DNA of 64,000 nucleotides from Pipra filicauda (GCF_003945595.2 NW_024104754.1:6533241-6597240); one strand, 5' to 3'; positions 36,756-51,200 are shown, counted from the stretch's first letter. Translations and numbers: made by a program. The notes: generated from the letters alone by a model not told the origin.

Positions 36756-37954
36756 ACTGCAAATATTCTTCTAAAAATTCAAGTTGCCTGAGCTCTGCTA
36801 CCTGTTAAGGGATATGGGTCAGTGAGAGACAGCAATTTGACCAATCAGGGCAAGTAAAGAGGATCTTAGAGCATATAAGTTCTGTCTGATGGCACTAAGT
36901 CAGTCTTTTGGCATAGTAAAATCAACATAAAATGTGTTTGGCACAGTACTTGTTGCGATTTTCTCTCCTTTTTCTTGCTGTTTGGACTCAGTGCCTCTAC
37001 ACAGCTGACTGTTTTTAAGTAGCCAATGGGTGATTTTCCACATTTTTTCAGCTCTCGTAGTTATATCACTGAAGCTATTTTCCTTGGATGGGTTTCATGC
37101 ATATGGACTGTTGACTACCTTCTTGATCTGGTCTCCTGCCAGTGTGAATATTTTTGTCAAGGGAGCTCACTCCTGTAGTGGTGCAGGCATTGCAGGTGGG
37201 TGCTGGGAGGTGTCTAATTGTCTTTTGTTAACACTTCTTTCACACTGGAGGTGTCAAAGAAAAGAAATTCAGGTTACTCTGAAAACAGCCTGCGCTGTCA
37301 GTAGCAAATGTGAGACAAATGCAAGCTCAAATGTCTGCTTTCTTGTGAAAGGGCTTAGTAAGTACGTAGAAATTCAGTCAGCGAGGAGCTGAGAAAGCCC
37401 CTGGTGTCAGCAAACTAGGAAAGCTTATGCAATATGGCTCAATCACTCTTGGTCTCTCATGTTAGAGATACAGAGCTTACAGTTTTGCAAGAATCCTAGG
37501 ATATTATGTAGTTCTCAAGAAATTAAAACATCCAGTAAATTAGTCCTAACTACTGCTTTCAGAGACTGCTTTCTTCTCCTCCCTCTTCTCTCCATCTTAC
37601 AAAACCAACATGGTCAAATTTATGATTTCTAATTAGAGGCTGTTTTTTAAATTTAGAGCCATAGGAAGCCATTTAAACCTTCAACACAAGAAAACCTGGC
37701 TGACAGAGTTATCATGGGCAGCACCCAGGCTAGCACACAGAGGATCTGGCATTTCAAATAGCTCATTCAAAAAAATCTACATTCTGTGTACTACATACTG
37801 GAGGGAGTCAAATCCTGTTTGCCTTTTGGGAGTTGACACATTGAAGCCAATTGGATTACTCACTTGTTTGAGGCAACAGGATTTAACCCTCCAAGAAACA
37901 AAATGGATTTGCTAAATGAAAGGGATTAGTTTTTTCTATGTAATTCTGTGATAA

Positions 37955-37992
37955 CAAAAAAAACCAAAACAAGCAAACAAACAAACAAAAAA
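37955..37992 (+). repeat. (CAAA)n simple repeat
   Basis: CAAA units with interruptions, giving caaacaaacaaacaaa-type sequence after an A run. Confidence 0.9.
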
Positions 37993-40900
37993 GACAAAAG
38001 TCATCTCCCTCTCTTTTTTTGGTCCAATAGGAAGAAAGAAGCAGAGCAGGACTCCTCTGTACCCTACACATCTTAATTTTAGTTGCCAGCTTCTTTGCCT
38101 TGCCATGTTGAAATGAGCATGCCAATGCCAAAGGACACTTTTCAGTATGCACATCATAGCAGGCTAAACTGTTTTTGAAGGGTGGAGTTGCTTTCTTGCT
38201 TTGGTATTTGAAACAGTGAATACTGTGTGGCCTCAGGTCCAGAGTAATTTGCAGTGTATTTAGAGTTGGGCATAGTTTCTGACTTGGCAGTGCCAGAGAC
38301 TGGTGAGCCAGCTGCAAGCATTTGCCATTCTTGGGATGTGCTGATACTGGAAAATAGGCTGCCTATAGTGATGGCTTTCTTGAAAATGAAATGAAGCTTA
38401 CATTCAAGGTATCAGTCTGAGTGAGCACTGCATCTGGATTCATTCAGCACAGAAGGAAACTCCCTGGGAAAAAGTAAATAGACAACAGGTCCTTTTGTAC
38501 TGGAAGAAATTTCACCGCCTGAATCGGCACTCATGAGAGAGGAATGGTGCTGTCCTATGAATGGACACCTTCTGCATGGCTGGAGAAATTGAAGCCACAC
38601 TGCACTACAAATCTCATCTTTTGCCATCCTTCCCAGACACCCAAAACTAAAGTCACTGAGTCCTAGATTTCCATGGTCTTCCTGGAAGATGCACATGCTT
38701 CCAGGTGCATCCTGTTTCATCCACTCATGAGCTCTGCTGCAGTGCCAGCAGCCCCTGATTTGAGAAGCTGGACGCTGATGGGCAGTAGGAGACAGATCCA
38801 GTCCTTCCCCTCTCTGCTTTTACAGAAGCAGGGAGTGGCAGCCCCTCCAAGGCAAACCTCATGGACAGGGTGATACCATACAGGACCAGATTCAGGCTGA
38901 AAGTAACCACCAGATTCAGACAGTTTGCCTCAGTCTCTGTATTTATACCCTTATATTATGGCTCAGTAATTCCTTTTTTTACTAGAGCTGTGCTCTATCA
39001 TGAAGTTGCTTCTCATGGCACTTACAATCTGTTCTAGAATCTTGAAACTGTGTGTAAACCTGGAGCAGCTTCTGTATCACATGTAGTGGAATTTCTCTAC
39101 GGGGTAGAAATAAGTCTTTACAACAATGTCAGGTTTATGCTGCTTCTCAAGAGAAGGGGCAATATTCAAATAAGTGATGAGAGTCTGGTAGATTTACAAG
39201 GACCTCTGGAAGATCCCACACAGATACAGAAGTCCTCTTCTGTCATTGTATGTAATAGGAGATATGAAGAGAGAGTAACAGTCTGCAGACTTTCAGTATG
39301 AATGTCCCCGAATCTGATCAGTATGAATCTGTTATTGATTGTCATGCTATCTCTGAATTAGTTTTTATTCCTTTCCCAATTCAGAGAGACCCAACAGAGG
39401 ACTGGCTTCACAGTGGGCAGTCACTTCAGTCAGTGCTAAAAAATTTTCGGTATTATAACAGTTCATACGAAGGCCAAGATTCAACACAGACAGAGGCAGC
39501 ATGTATGGAGAAGAGATTTACATGCACGTTAGTTCTCTACATAAATCTGTCTCCCTCCTGAAAAACAGCTGTGAGCTCCACAGACTCAGGATAGCTCAGT
39601 AAGACACAGAGGGTGGAAGATTTATTATTCCTTTTAAAACTTTAGCAATTATGCTATTCATCTGCCAAATGACAGACCACTTGGTGGCAAGGATTTCATG
39701 TTCAACCAGATTGCTACTTGAAGCAGCCTGAAAAGTTTGCAATCTGCTATGCAAACAAGAGAAGGAGAGAAAAGTTTGCTCAGCAGCAGCTGTAGCCCAA
39801 GAAAATCAAAATAAAATCCATTCCATTCTGTGAAGGAGCTGCCCCCTGAGTCCCGCTACTACAGTTTGCACAGCAGATGAAGAATCTCTGTTTTCCCCTC
39901 CAGAAGGCTTCTGTTTTACCCATGCTGGTACCAAGGAGAAGCAGAAGGCATTAACTGAGAAGCAAGTGAGGTCAAAGATGGGTGTTCTCAATCAGCTGAA
40001 TGATAAAACTGTGCTGCAAGCTAAATTCAGGTTAGTGTAATAGATCCCTCAGACTACACCACTTTTTCATGTTGCTGCTCAGGCAACCAAAGCCTAAGGC
40101 CTCTGTTGCTGAGGAACAGACAATGCAGGATTGCTCTGCTGTACTAATTATTTTTCCCCAGCTGCTGCAGAAAACATCTGCCCTGTGATGATAGTCCAGG
40201 TTGTCACATCATCAGATAAGGTATTGGGAAAAGAGAGTTTTCTTTCTATCTCTAAGATGAGAGAGAGGTAAAGAAGTTCAGTCAGGAGAAAAGCTTCCAT
40301 TTTGTAATGACGAGTGTTACAGTGTTGGCCTATGGATTTCCCAACACTAGTGAGAGGAAAGGCTTGTCCTTGCTTCAGAGAAACAAGGAAAGCACTGTGT
40401 GTGAGGGAATGCAGCAGCTGGTGGGAAGCAAGAACAGAGTCTCCATAAAACATGAGAGATGCTCTGCTGGATGCTGTGTCCAGTCCTCAGGCCGTTACAT
40501 GAGGAGAGAGCTCTGCCCACACACAGCCAGCATCGAGGGTGCTCCTGGGACAGGCTCTTGCCAGCTAAGCACTGACCCTTGGGCATTTGCCCCCATGGGG
40601 TTTCCTTTGTTCTGTTGACCTGAGGCACAGAGGCACCAGCCACTGTACAAGCAAAGCCCTCTTCAAGATTGGCTTCATTGACATTCTAAGACAGACGTGG
40701 GTGATGGTGCCCAGGGATTGCATTAAAATTGTTTACTTTTTCTTCTAATCTATCGGAAGACTTTGCCAAGGTATCTTTGAATGCAGCAAAAATGCCTGTT
40801 ATTCTTGGACCTTACTGGTGTCCTTAACTCCTGTAAACTACACGAAGGGTGAGCAACACAGAGTGTGCATTATCTTCTGAAAGAGGCTTTTTATTCTTAC

Positions 40901-43439
40901 AGTGCCAAGCTAGGAGAGAGCATGAAAAGAGCAAAGCAAGCAGTGACTATTATTTGAGTTGTTATGCTCTTCAAGGCTTGAAAAGGGTTGCTCTGAGCCA
41001 TTGTCAAATAACCCCTGCTTTCAGTGCGGCTGGGTGGCTATTCCCCAGTACAGGGCTGCCCAGCTGAATCCAGCCCTAAGTCTTTGAGAAGCTGCTGCAA
41101 AGAGTGACACACGGATTTTTTCTACACGGGAACATCAAGACAGGAGTAGCGCTAAAAAAAATAGGTCAGAGTATTTCTATTTTAAGTACTTGTCAAGAAA
41201 TGAAGAGGTGCATCTTGTTTTTTCTGGTTTGCATTTCACATTTGTGAGGAGTGTGATGGTGCCAGAGCTGAAGTGGCAGCCTCAACTCCAGGGCACCCTT
41301 GACGGAGTGAGGCTGCCCAGGGCCACCCTGTGACACTGCCTGCAGCCCAGCTGCTCGTAGGCTCCTGTGCCCGGAGCTCCTGATCTCTGGGGTGTAACAG
41401 TGTGCTTAGGACAATGTTCGCAATAGGTGAGAAATGCTCTTAACAGTCTTGGATTTGCCAGGCTGCTCTGGAATAAAATAAGTATCAGATCAAATTCACT
41501 AATAGCAAAATCCTATTAACTATGCATTTTCTCACCATACAAAGGCTAGTCATGGGGTCCTCAGTAACAGTGGTCTCATTCTGCAGAGCAGATCTTATTT
41601 TACATTCTTGGGGCCAGACACTCAGTTGATGTAAGCAGCTATATCTGCAAGCTGTAGCCACCCTGATTTATACAAGCTACGATGCTGACCCTCTGTAAAT
41701 TGCACACATTACAATTCTCGGGAATTTCTCTTGCCACAGACTGCAGTAAAAAAGCATTTTATGGTGGTGAAAGGTCAGTAAACAGATCCGAGATGAAACA
41801 ATCTCTTTGCGATTATGGCTATGCTTTAAGAATGATTTTGTCCTTCCACAAACATAACAAACATGGTCTGTCTAGGAGTTTTGAGCAAAAATGCTTGTGT
41901 AAATGACTATAGATAGAACAATAAAGTAAATTGCTTCCATTTATAAACACGATTCTTATTCCTGAGTTTAAATCTATCTGCATGCAATTCATCCTCCTAG
42001 AACTTGCTGATGATTACTTGCCTATTTCCTTCACTCATGGCTTATAAGACCATCCCCAGGGCAATGCCTGTTAATTTCTTATTTAGCCTGGTTTAACTAG
42101 CCCAGTTATTCAGCAACCCTTAGACAGACAGAACTAGATTTCTGGACTTGCTTTTCCTCAAGTCAGCTGCAGTTGGGCTGAAGGTGAAGAGCCTGTAATC
42201 ATTTAAGTGCAGGATCAATTTACAGGCCTGCGCCTGCGTCCTCCCTGGAGCTGGGTGATTTGGCAGGGAAGACCAGTCCCTGGTGGCAGGGCAGGGGCTA
42301 ACAGCTGCTCCAGCTTGTATGAAACAGCCCATCTTCCTAGCCTGAACTGCTCTAGTTTTTCATAGAGCACCGTCCCTGTTCCAACTTCCTCTGCTGTTCC
42401 TGTGAGAAATGCTGAACCAACAGTCTGGGGACCAAACACTTGCATCTCCTCCCAGCAGCAGGACAAACACCCTTAGCCCACCTGGCATTGTGGATCACCC
42501 TCCAGACTGCTTGCTGTAAGGAGCTGCACGGCAGCCTATGGCAGTATCAGGCAGTTCAGGAGGAGACTGGCAGTACACCTGAGCTGCTCTGAGCATGAGG
42601 ATACTCTCTGACTTCGGTTTATCCTCTTTGCCTGTTAAGAAGGTCCTTTCCATTTATGCCCCCATTTATGTTCTCCCAGGGACACATGTGGGAGAGGCTC
42701 AGACACAGCCCCTGTGAATGCCAGATACAATCCCATCTAAATCTTCATCTGCCCAACCAAGTAAACATTATGATGCTATTAATATCCCGTGTTCCTTCCA
42801 CCCTTCATGCCCACCCTGCTTAAGCACCAGTGCCTTTTTACAGACTCAGAGCCTGTTCCAGACCCATGGAAGCCATGCATGCAGGTGCCTGTCAGGCAGT
42901 GTGCTGTGTGATGATCTCAGGCTTTGGAGCAGGGGATGTCATTTTACCTGACTGGAGACTGTTTCCCTTATTCTGACCTTACCGCTGAACACATCCAGTA
43001 ATCAGCAAAATTTCCTACATCACCTGCAAGGGGATGGCAGAAGCTGACCCTCTGTAAGGCACATACACACACATTTTCATTAGTCTTCATATACAAAAGA
43101 GAGCTAAAATCATCATCAGACATTACTGCTTAAGATTTCCTCCCTGGATTTCTAACTTGATGGTATGTAATGAAAAGCGACTTTGTAAAACAGAAGGAAA
43201 ATAATTAGACCCCTTCAGTTTTTGCAACTAAATTGATGCAGACACTATAAACAAGTATTAGCCTAAGAACTCCACAGGCACCTACAATTTCAGAGACACT
43301 TTAAATTTTATAAATCACAGAATCTACTCTAGATTTTCATTAGAAGTATTAGCATTGATTTCTTACTAAACCTCAATCTAGTTGTATAACAAAATAAATT
43401 TAATATTCTCTTCCCCTGTTCTGGATTTTAGCCCTTCCA

Positions 43440-43990
43440 TCATGCTGCAAGGAGGTATGATTTATTTGTCCTTGTAAGAACCCATAATTAAAGTACAGAT
43501 CGATTACACAATGTCTGACATAGCTACAGACTCTGTGCATTGCAATTTGGTTTTGAACCTAGGGAGTATGACACAGCTGAGACTGCATATGGTTTGGTGC
43601 TATATGGGAAGAATTTATGGGAGATAGTTGGAAGCAGAAATCAGATTAAAGGAGAGAATTATCATTTTTTGCTTGCCTAAATATGAACATAAATAAGGCT
43701 GTACATAGATTTTCCGCATTAGTACAGGAAAAGGATTATGAACACTTCCACTAAGCGATGGCATTATTAAATGTTCATTTGACATGTGAGAAGCTTTACT
43801 CTGTGATTTAAAAAACTGACCTGTGTTACTTGAAATGTCACATGTACAGAAAATAATTAGAGCATAATTGAATATGGATCATTAATTGATATATGAATAG
43901 TTCTGATTTCCCTCTTTGGATGAAGATTAAAAAAATATCAAAAATGTAATTAATTTAGTAGCAGGACTAACCCATTAACAAAGCAGACAT
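43440..43990. promoter_or_regulatory. TAAT-rich, repeat-free block (possible conserved enhancer)
   Basis: A dense set of homeodomain-type cores is visible (ataattag, ataattga, attaattgat, gtaattaattta), together with a TALE-like TTGACATG. No open frame longer than about 60 codons and no repeat signature is present. In bird genomes such blocks in gene-poor regions are often conserved non-coding elements, but AT-rich DNA produces TAAT cores by chance, so this is only a candidate. Confidence 0.25.
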
Positions 43991-46900
43991 AGTATTTATC
44001 CAGGCACTGCAAACATATTTGAATATGGAAATGTATTTCAGCCTCAGACTTCCATGAATTCCTTACATAGGATGGGGAAAAAATGGCTGTAAAATACTGG
44101 CCACCTTGATGGTCTTTTTATTAAGCGAGGAAGTAACTTGAATCTGGTTTTCATCCAGATCTGGATTTACCTGTGTCATAAGAAATGACGGAAAGCCTTT
44201 CTGAGAGTTATTAAAAAAAATGTAGAGGCTGAATTCAGTCCTTTTCCTGTCCAACACTTGCTGAGACTTTATTAGCCAGCATTGTTCACATCTGCTTACA
44301 GACAGCACACTGAGGAGCATGTGATCCAGCTGTTGCTATGGTATCTAGTGGGATTTTAAGAGAGTAACAGAAGAAACAGTGGCAAGAACCTCTTCAGCTG
44401 ACACCTGGGTTAAAGGGACATTGCCAAAAATGATGAGTCGAACATACTTAACCTTTATTTGTCAGGTTTGTTTTTTTTCTGAAAGAATTGATTATTTAGC
44501 ACTCCAGTGAGAATCGAGAGCACCTGGAGCCTCTGGGGGCAAAGGATAACAATATCAATAATACCATCATGTGATTTCTTTTTAAATGCCTCCTTGATTA
44601 AGCAGAATGACATCTGCTTTGAACTGAGCTCTGAAAACATTCAGTAAGCCCAGCTAATCATTAGTGCAAGAGCATAGATACCTAGTTGATTACAGAAATC
44701 AGTGTGTAGGTGAGGGTACAACAGCTTGAACCAACCTTTCCTTGTCTCCTTCTCATTCGTGCCAGACTACAGGCAGTATAGACATCCCAACATTGTTGCC
44801 CAGGCACTTTCCAAAGCAATACTGTTTACCTTGATGCCCTGCTGTTGCACTATACAGCCTATCAGAAAAACAGACATACAGGATGAGGTACACACAAAAA
44901 CTCTTTTTGGGACTGTTTTTCCATCTTCTTCTTCAGACAGAGGTTTTCTGAGAGCTGCCCCATAAGCAGTGAAATTTCAAGGAGCGTTTGTTTGGCTGAG
45001 TGCAATACTCAGCCTTTTGTGAGACAGCCAGCAATTTGGAGCCTGCAAAGCCTCAGGAGAGTGGGCTTTCCCCTCATTTCTGCTGGTACTTCCCTTCAGT
45101 GGGTTGTTCAGAAATACTGGGATTACTGTTCTGGCTGTTGAATTCCTGTGGTCGCCAGGCTCAGCCAGTGCTAATTTGTTTTGTAAAAACAATGCACTAC
45201 ATATGGAGCATCCCTTGCTCTGGGCCCTGGAGAACATCCATGGATAAGAGAACACCTATTTGAGATGATATTATATTTAGTCATAAAGTGGTTGTGAAGC
45301 AGCTATCCTTTCTCCCAGGGAAGTTTTCAGTTTCTGCCTTCCCATCCTTGAAGTCTCAGGACTATTTTCTGTGCCTGGGCATTAACTTACAGCCATCCAA
45401 CACGCTCCAAGGTGGAGGGACTCTGAGGCAAAAGCCCCAGAGAGGACAGAGCAATGAGCACTCAGGAAGCTCAGTCTGCTGTGGCACTCTACCCACCTGC
45501 CTAGGAGGGAAACTATCAGTGTCCTCACTGAATGTCCTTCCCCTCTGCCATGGTGTGGCTGTAGGTGACTGTAGTAGCGGCCATGAGAGTTCCTACAGAA
45601 CTTGCCTCAGCACAATGCCTGGGCTGGTTCTTGGGAACCAGAGTACTGAGGGGTATCAGTGTCCCAGCTGGGACCACTGGGTGCCAGCTGGGAAGAGCAG
45701 AGGTTTGGGATTTCACCTAGTTGTGCATGAAGGTTCAAGTGAGGGTGATTTTGTCCTGATACTTCCTCCATTTCTAGCATTAGCCTAGATGATGATAACC
45801 TCTGAGAGCCACCACCACGGCCCCTGTGTAGCTGCAGAACTACTGTGTGCTGCAGAGACAAGGACCAGACGTGATGTTAATGAAAGAACAATGCACACTG
45901 TGTCGAAGGAATAGGATTGAGGAATCTGCTTTCTTGACTTGAACGCAGGTAGTTTGTTCTGTCAAAGCTAGGAGAGGGCTTAAAAACATACTTCTTCTCC
46001 CTGGTTCCTTTTGAATTTTATACACTTCATGAATTAATCAGGAGAATACTTGGTGTAGTAGGTGGAGATATGAGAGGCTGTTTATGTTCAGCAGGAACAC
46101 AAAATGCTTTGTAAAACTAGTCTATAAAACAAAGAATTGCATGAATTGTATGCAGTTTAATAGCTCACTTGTACAACTTGATGATTAAATATGCATAATC
46201 CAATATTATATGGCTTTTTCTTCCCTGATAGAATATGAATAATTGAAGATTTTTTTTTCAACCACAAACCTTTTGCCACGACCCAGTTAAATATTATCAC
46301 CTTAGAATGTATTACCCTGCAAACCAAACTAAGAGACGTTGTGCTTTGCATGAGTAGTCCAGCTAAGCACATGCGACAGAACAGTAGGGCTGGGATAAGG
46401 GCTTGGATAAGAAGTGGCCTCCTATGCTTCCAAGATATTTCTTTTAACTGGGCTTTGAAAGTCCATCTGCTAATTCCACAGCAGGGGAAGGCTGTAACTT
46501 TTAGTTACATGGAAAGAGGCACTTCACGGAAACACTCCTCAGGTCAGGAGTGCCAATAAGCCAGCTTATCAAAATGCTGATAAAGAAGCAACAGAAAAGA
46601 AGTTTGGGAACTTCTGCTAAAGGGCTTCTCAGTCTGCTGGTGAATGGAGTGAGCAGTAGGCAGGAAACTGCAGTTTGTGAAGCTGCTGCCTCGGTGGTGT
46701 CTCCCCCTCGCTCTGCCCCTGACACTCAACCTCTCTTCCACGGTGTCTGGCACTAAACCTTTGTTTGCAAGCTTCTTCATACTGATTCCAAATCAATAAC
46801 ACCCATGTCTGGAACTTTCCTCGGTTTGATTCCTTGTTTTGTTTGGTCATCTAGGACCAAATCATGGCCTTTCTCCAGAAAAGGAGATCTTACCAGGGAC

Positions 46901-47381
46901 ACCACTGGATGTGAAATTTGCCCCTGATATCCAGTCTTATCTTTCTTTTTTAAACAGAAGCTACTTAGTTCCACTGTCTACTGGCATTACAAGAGATGAT
47001 TTCCAGCCCACTTTTTCCCTCTGTCTATGCATTTTTGCAGCTTTACCTTGGCTTCCTTTTCCTAAAACTTTCAACAAGCAGAAGTGCTTTTCAAAAATAA
47101 AAGCTATTTAAGCTACAAGAATTTTCTCTGCCTTCTACTTCTGTATATCCTGTGGACTTCTCCTTATCTTCCCACATCCTCTATACCTTTGATTTGCCTT
47201 TCTGTGCTTCTACTGCTCAGCTTGTGTACTCCTGTGATCTCACCTCTGCTACAGTTCTTAGTCATTTCCTCCTGCCCCTTGCAATCCCGTTTCCCTTCAT
47301 TCCCTAGCTGCCAGCTCTCTATTTTCCTGCATATACAGTAGACTCCTACTGCTATTTCCACATATACAGTGGGAGCTTACA

Positions 47382-47404
47382 AATATATATATGTGTGTAT
47401 ATAT
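47382..47404. repeat. (TA)n/(TG)n microsatellite
   Basis: Alternating TA units, then TGTGTG, then TATATA. The stretch is short and self-complementary in part. Confidence 0.85.
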
Positions 47405-48182
47405 TCAATGAGCTCTTGAGTGGCTGTTCAGCACAGGAATTTCAGTACCTCTTTATTCCAATGGGCATGTGGAATAGAAACCTACTGACATGGGAGAATA
47501 CGAAGGTTCAGATTGGCATAAGCAAACTAGTCAAAGGTGGCATCACGCATGCCCTGTATGTCCCCAAATATACTCTTGTCTACTTTAAATCCCTACTCAT
47601 TTGGAGACCAAGGATATTACTCTCAAGAAACAATTTACTTGGAAAACATAATTTGTATTCTTGGTGGTTTAGTGAACATCGCTCACTTATCCTAAATTAT
47701 TTCCTTAGTTACATTTTTATTAAGATGCCCAATGTCTTAAGTATGAGGTAGGCTCCCAAGAATTAAAGATTAACACCCCCAGGGTTTCCCTGGAGATTTC
47801 AGAACATGAAAAGGCAAATTGCTGGTGTACAGAAGGCAAACTCCTCTTATGGCAATGTATTCACAGCTGTTATGAAGGGAGGCAAAGCTTTGCAAAGTGA
47901 GGTCAATAAACCAAGCAGTAAATCAAGTTTATGAAAGTCATGACCAGTGAGTCTACATTAAAATGTTATCTGGGAAATGTATGTCAGCCACAGATGAAAT
48001 GACTTCTGCCTCAGGAAGGTGAGTAGGAGCAGATCGATTTAACATGTTGAGAAGCAAGGGAGAAACACTGAATATTGATACTGTGGGAACTGCCTATGTG
48101 ACAGTGAGAATCAGAGGCAAAACAATGTATAATGGCAACACACTCATATGTGACATAAATGGAAATGAAGTTTTGCAAAGAG

Positions 48183-48205
48183 GTTAGTTCTTCTGGAGAA
48201 CTAAC
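48183..48205. repeat. Perfect 9-bp inverted repeat with 5-base loop
   Basis: gttagttct, loop tctgg, then agaactaac: the arms are exact reverse complements. It is followed directly by a T-rich (GTTT)n tract, so a transcript would resemble a hairpin plus U-run. No RNA gene is recognised around it. Confidence 0.85.
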
Positions 48206-48240
48206 TTTTTGTTTGTTTGTTTTGGGTTTTTTTTTGTGTT
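48206..48240 (+). repeat. (GTTT)n / T-rich simple repeat
   Basis: TTTTTGTTTGTTTGTTTT followed by GGG and a run of nine to ten T. Confidence 0.9.
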
Positions 48241-51200
48241 TTATACTTTGTAGAGCTTGTAGTGTATTTTGTTTGCCAAATGTACCTATATATTGCCCAG
48301 TGAGAAGCAATATTTTTTTTGTCAATACAGAGGGCAGGTGATACTAAGAAATGATTCTGAGTATGATGACAGAGAAGTTAAATTTGTTGGATCTTTGTGC
48401 AAACTTTTACATATGTTTTTCAGAATTAGCTCCAGGGAACATATACTTCTCTTTGGAACATAAATTTCAGTCAGTGTAATTACATTAACTAATGGTTAAA
48501 TAGATAATTTATAAAGCTAGTAAGTCAAATTATTCTCTTTATAAATACCCTAAATAGGCTTGAAATCTGGCAAATGAGTGCAGTGAATTACTTGAAAAGT
48601 AAGTGGGCATCTGGCTGGTTTATCAGAAGCAAATGATCCTTCCCAGTATTTGCTAACTTCCCTGGAAAGCTGTAACTGCTGCTGTTTCTCAGTGAGATAC
48701 TCTGAATACAAAGAACAAAGTGTTAAATGGCTATGTTCCAAGCACACGTGGTAGTGGCTTTGTTATGACCTAACTACATATTACATGAGGCAGTGTTTTT
48801 AAGGAGAAGTAATGACTTTTATTAGACCAATATAATTGGAAAATCAGGCAAGTTTTCCTCAAGTCTAGAATAAAAGCAGCTGCCCTCAAAGCAAAACACA
48901 GGTTGAGAAGAATCACTGTGATTTTAATTTCCAAATCCCTGTAAGATTTTTTGTTTGAAGTTCCCTTAAGATTCGCAGCTCCCAAATAGGGAATTAATTC
49001 AAGCTTCAGATTTGAGTGTCTGCCTGATTTTTCTCCATGCAACATTTTTGCTGCCTGGCAGCTGTTTTAATCTGCAGGCATTAACAGTACATGTGATATG
49101 CTGTTTTATAAAGACCACTTATTGTGCAGCACTTAGGGTATAAAATATACACAACTGCCAAAGCAGTGCTGTGGTTCCAACCCCAAAGAACTCAGGCATC
49201 TCTAAAACTTCTTCCTTATAGCCTATGGCTATGAGTAAACTGCCTTTGTTCACTGGGTTTGAGTTCAGGCTTGTTCCCAAAGCTGCATGCTATGGAAAGC
49301 TATAACATCTACAGAAACAAGACCAAACTGGAAGAAGCACAAATTAGAAAAGGAAAAGGAGGGATGTGCCAATGAGCTCTGTAACCTGTTTCTTCCCCGG
49401 AGGGGCCTTGAAATGCACTACCATGGAGAGTTCACTATGCAAATACAGAAATTTCAAAGATGTTATGTGTTGCCCTCGGTTACTGGAAATTCCTTCTAAA
49501 GTAAAGGAGTCATCCATCCTAAAAGCATTAGCACTGGCAGATCCAGTCCAAGGTCTTTGATCGACTAGTGACAGCCCAAAATACTACTCTGAGTGGCGCC
49601 AGTTCTGTCCCGTGCTTCAAGGGAACAGCAAAGCACCATTATTTGAATTGCGCATTTGGTCCTCAGGCTGCATTAAGCCCTTAGAAAAGGCACTCAAACT
49701 TCATATCTCTTAAAGTAGTGGATGATACAAAGAGAAACATGAAGGACAGGGAAATGAAAAGAGCTCTACCAAACGAGAAAAGACATATTAGACTTTGTTT
49801 CTCCTGAGAATGCTGTCTGCCAGGTTATAAATGCTGGTGTTCAAACACAAATCTGCTCATTTAGAGTTCAAGCTCTCCGAGAGCAGTTAGCTAACAGATG
49901 TTTCTGAATGTAAAAGGACACTATTGTCTGTAGGACTTGCATGCTCCAATGGTATCTAGCCATTAAAATCAAATTATAGAATCAGGGAGAACCAAATCTC
50001 ATGTAGTAACATCTGTTGAATCCAGAAGTGAGACAGGAGCCATTTATAATCATCCTGCTTGCCCTAAGTGCTGTATCATATTACATCAAGATTTTCAATA
50101 GGTGCTTCAAGCACAACAAGGAAACAACGAAAACAAAAGAGAAAGGAGGCAGTGGAACCTAAAAGGATGTGTTCAGCAACGTCTGCTCTTTTAGTCAGTA
50201 GTGTATACACATGCTCACTTGTCTTCCTTGTCTCTCTGGAGTCAAAAACTAAAGCAGATTCAGCCAGAAGGTGGCCTAATTAGATTGCTTTTATATTCAA
50301 GGTAGCACCACCTGGAGTCATTAATACTATAAATCGTAGTAGTTTTCTCATGACAGAGCACTACAGTGCTTGATGAATAAGGGAAGACAGAGCTGAGTGG
50401 CTTTAGAATCAAGATAGGAGGACTCAGAAGAGCATGAGAGACTTCTGGGGCTCCATCTTAGTGGGTTTTATGAAACAACATTATACATTAAGAATAATGC
50501 ATGGTGGCTTAGACAACAGAAAACATCCACATGTACAGTGTTTCTGTTTTTTGGACTCAGCATGAAGTTTTAAGCTTCAAATGTGCCTTCGTTTTCAAAA
50601 TAGAGGGGGAAAAAAAGGGAAAGATTTCTCAGATAGATGATACTTTTAATATCAAACAATATATGGATATCTCATCAAAATGGCTCGACTACATGTAGTT
50701 CCTGGCTCCTAATTTCTCTGAGAAGGTTCCAGTATGATACAGCAGCAGGTCAGCAACAGAGTCTTTGCCCATTATTGCTGCTCTTCAAAGGTGTAAAAGC
50801 ACTAAGACACTACACAGCAAATCCCTTGTCATGGCATGGTCAACTTTAAGCCCTCTTGTGTGGTCTGATTTAAAACCGCCCCGGCATTTAACAGTGCATG
50901 AAAATAAGGCCTTCTTTTGATGCATCTCCAGGTGCATCCAGAAGTCAGGCCACTACTCACAAGAGCTTTATTCACAAAGAGCTTATGCAAAGTGCAACTG
51001 TCAGAAGTCTGACATCTGGCAGATATGCAGGTGAACCACTCCACATATGAAGCAGTTATAAACCAGAAAATTGAGGTGGATACAGGACAGCATCAGGAAG
51101 AAAAAGAAAGGTAAAAATGTGCCTAAGAATGGAGTGGAAAAAAATCTAGCCAAATTGCTTTAAGTGGTATCTTATTATTAGAATGCCAACACAGCTAGAA

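Larger units (their letters stand above)
27256..43439. other. Gene-poor intergenic DNA
   Basis: No exon or RNA gene can be supported. Simple repeats are present at 29,500-29,542, 30,241-30,253, 36,727-36,755 and 37,955-37,992. A MIR-like fragment lies near 33,030-33,085. An unusually non-repetitive, motif-rich block at about 32,020-32,330 looks like a conserved-enhancer candidate. The 41,250-41,420 part is moderately GC-rich without gene signals. Confidence 0.6.

Noticed and set aside
38935..38975. MIR-like phrase 'gtttgcctcagtctctgtat'
   Set aside because: The match is too short and the flanks do not continue the MIR pattern.
41680..43062. 15-bp exact match 'gctgaccctctgtaa' at two places
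   Set aside because: One or two such coincidences are expected by chance in 64 kb.
45288..45788. 166-codon plus-strand frame
   Set aside because: No recognisable motif, isolated in gene-poor DNA, with competing frames open over the same bases.
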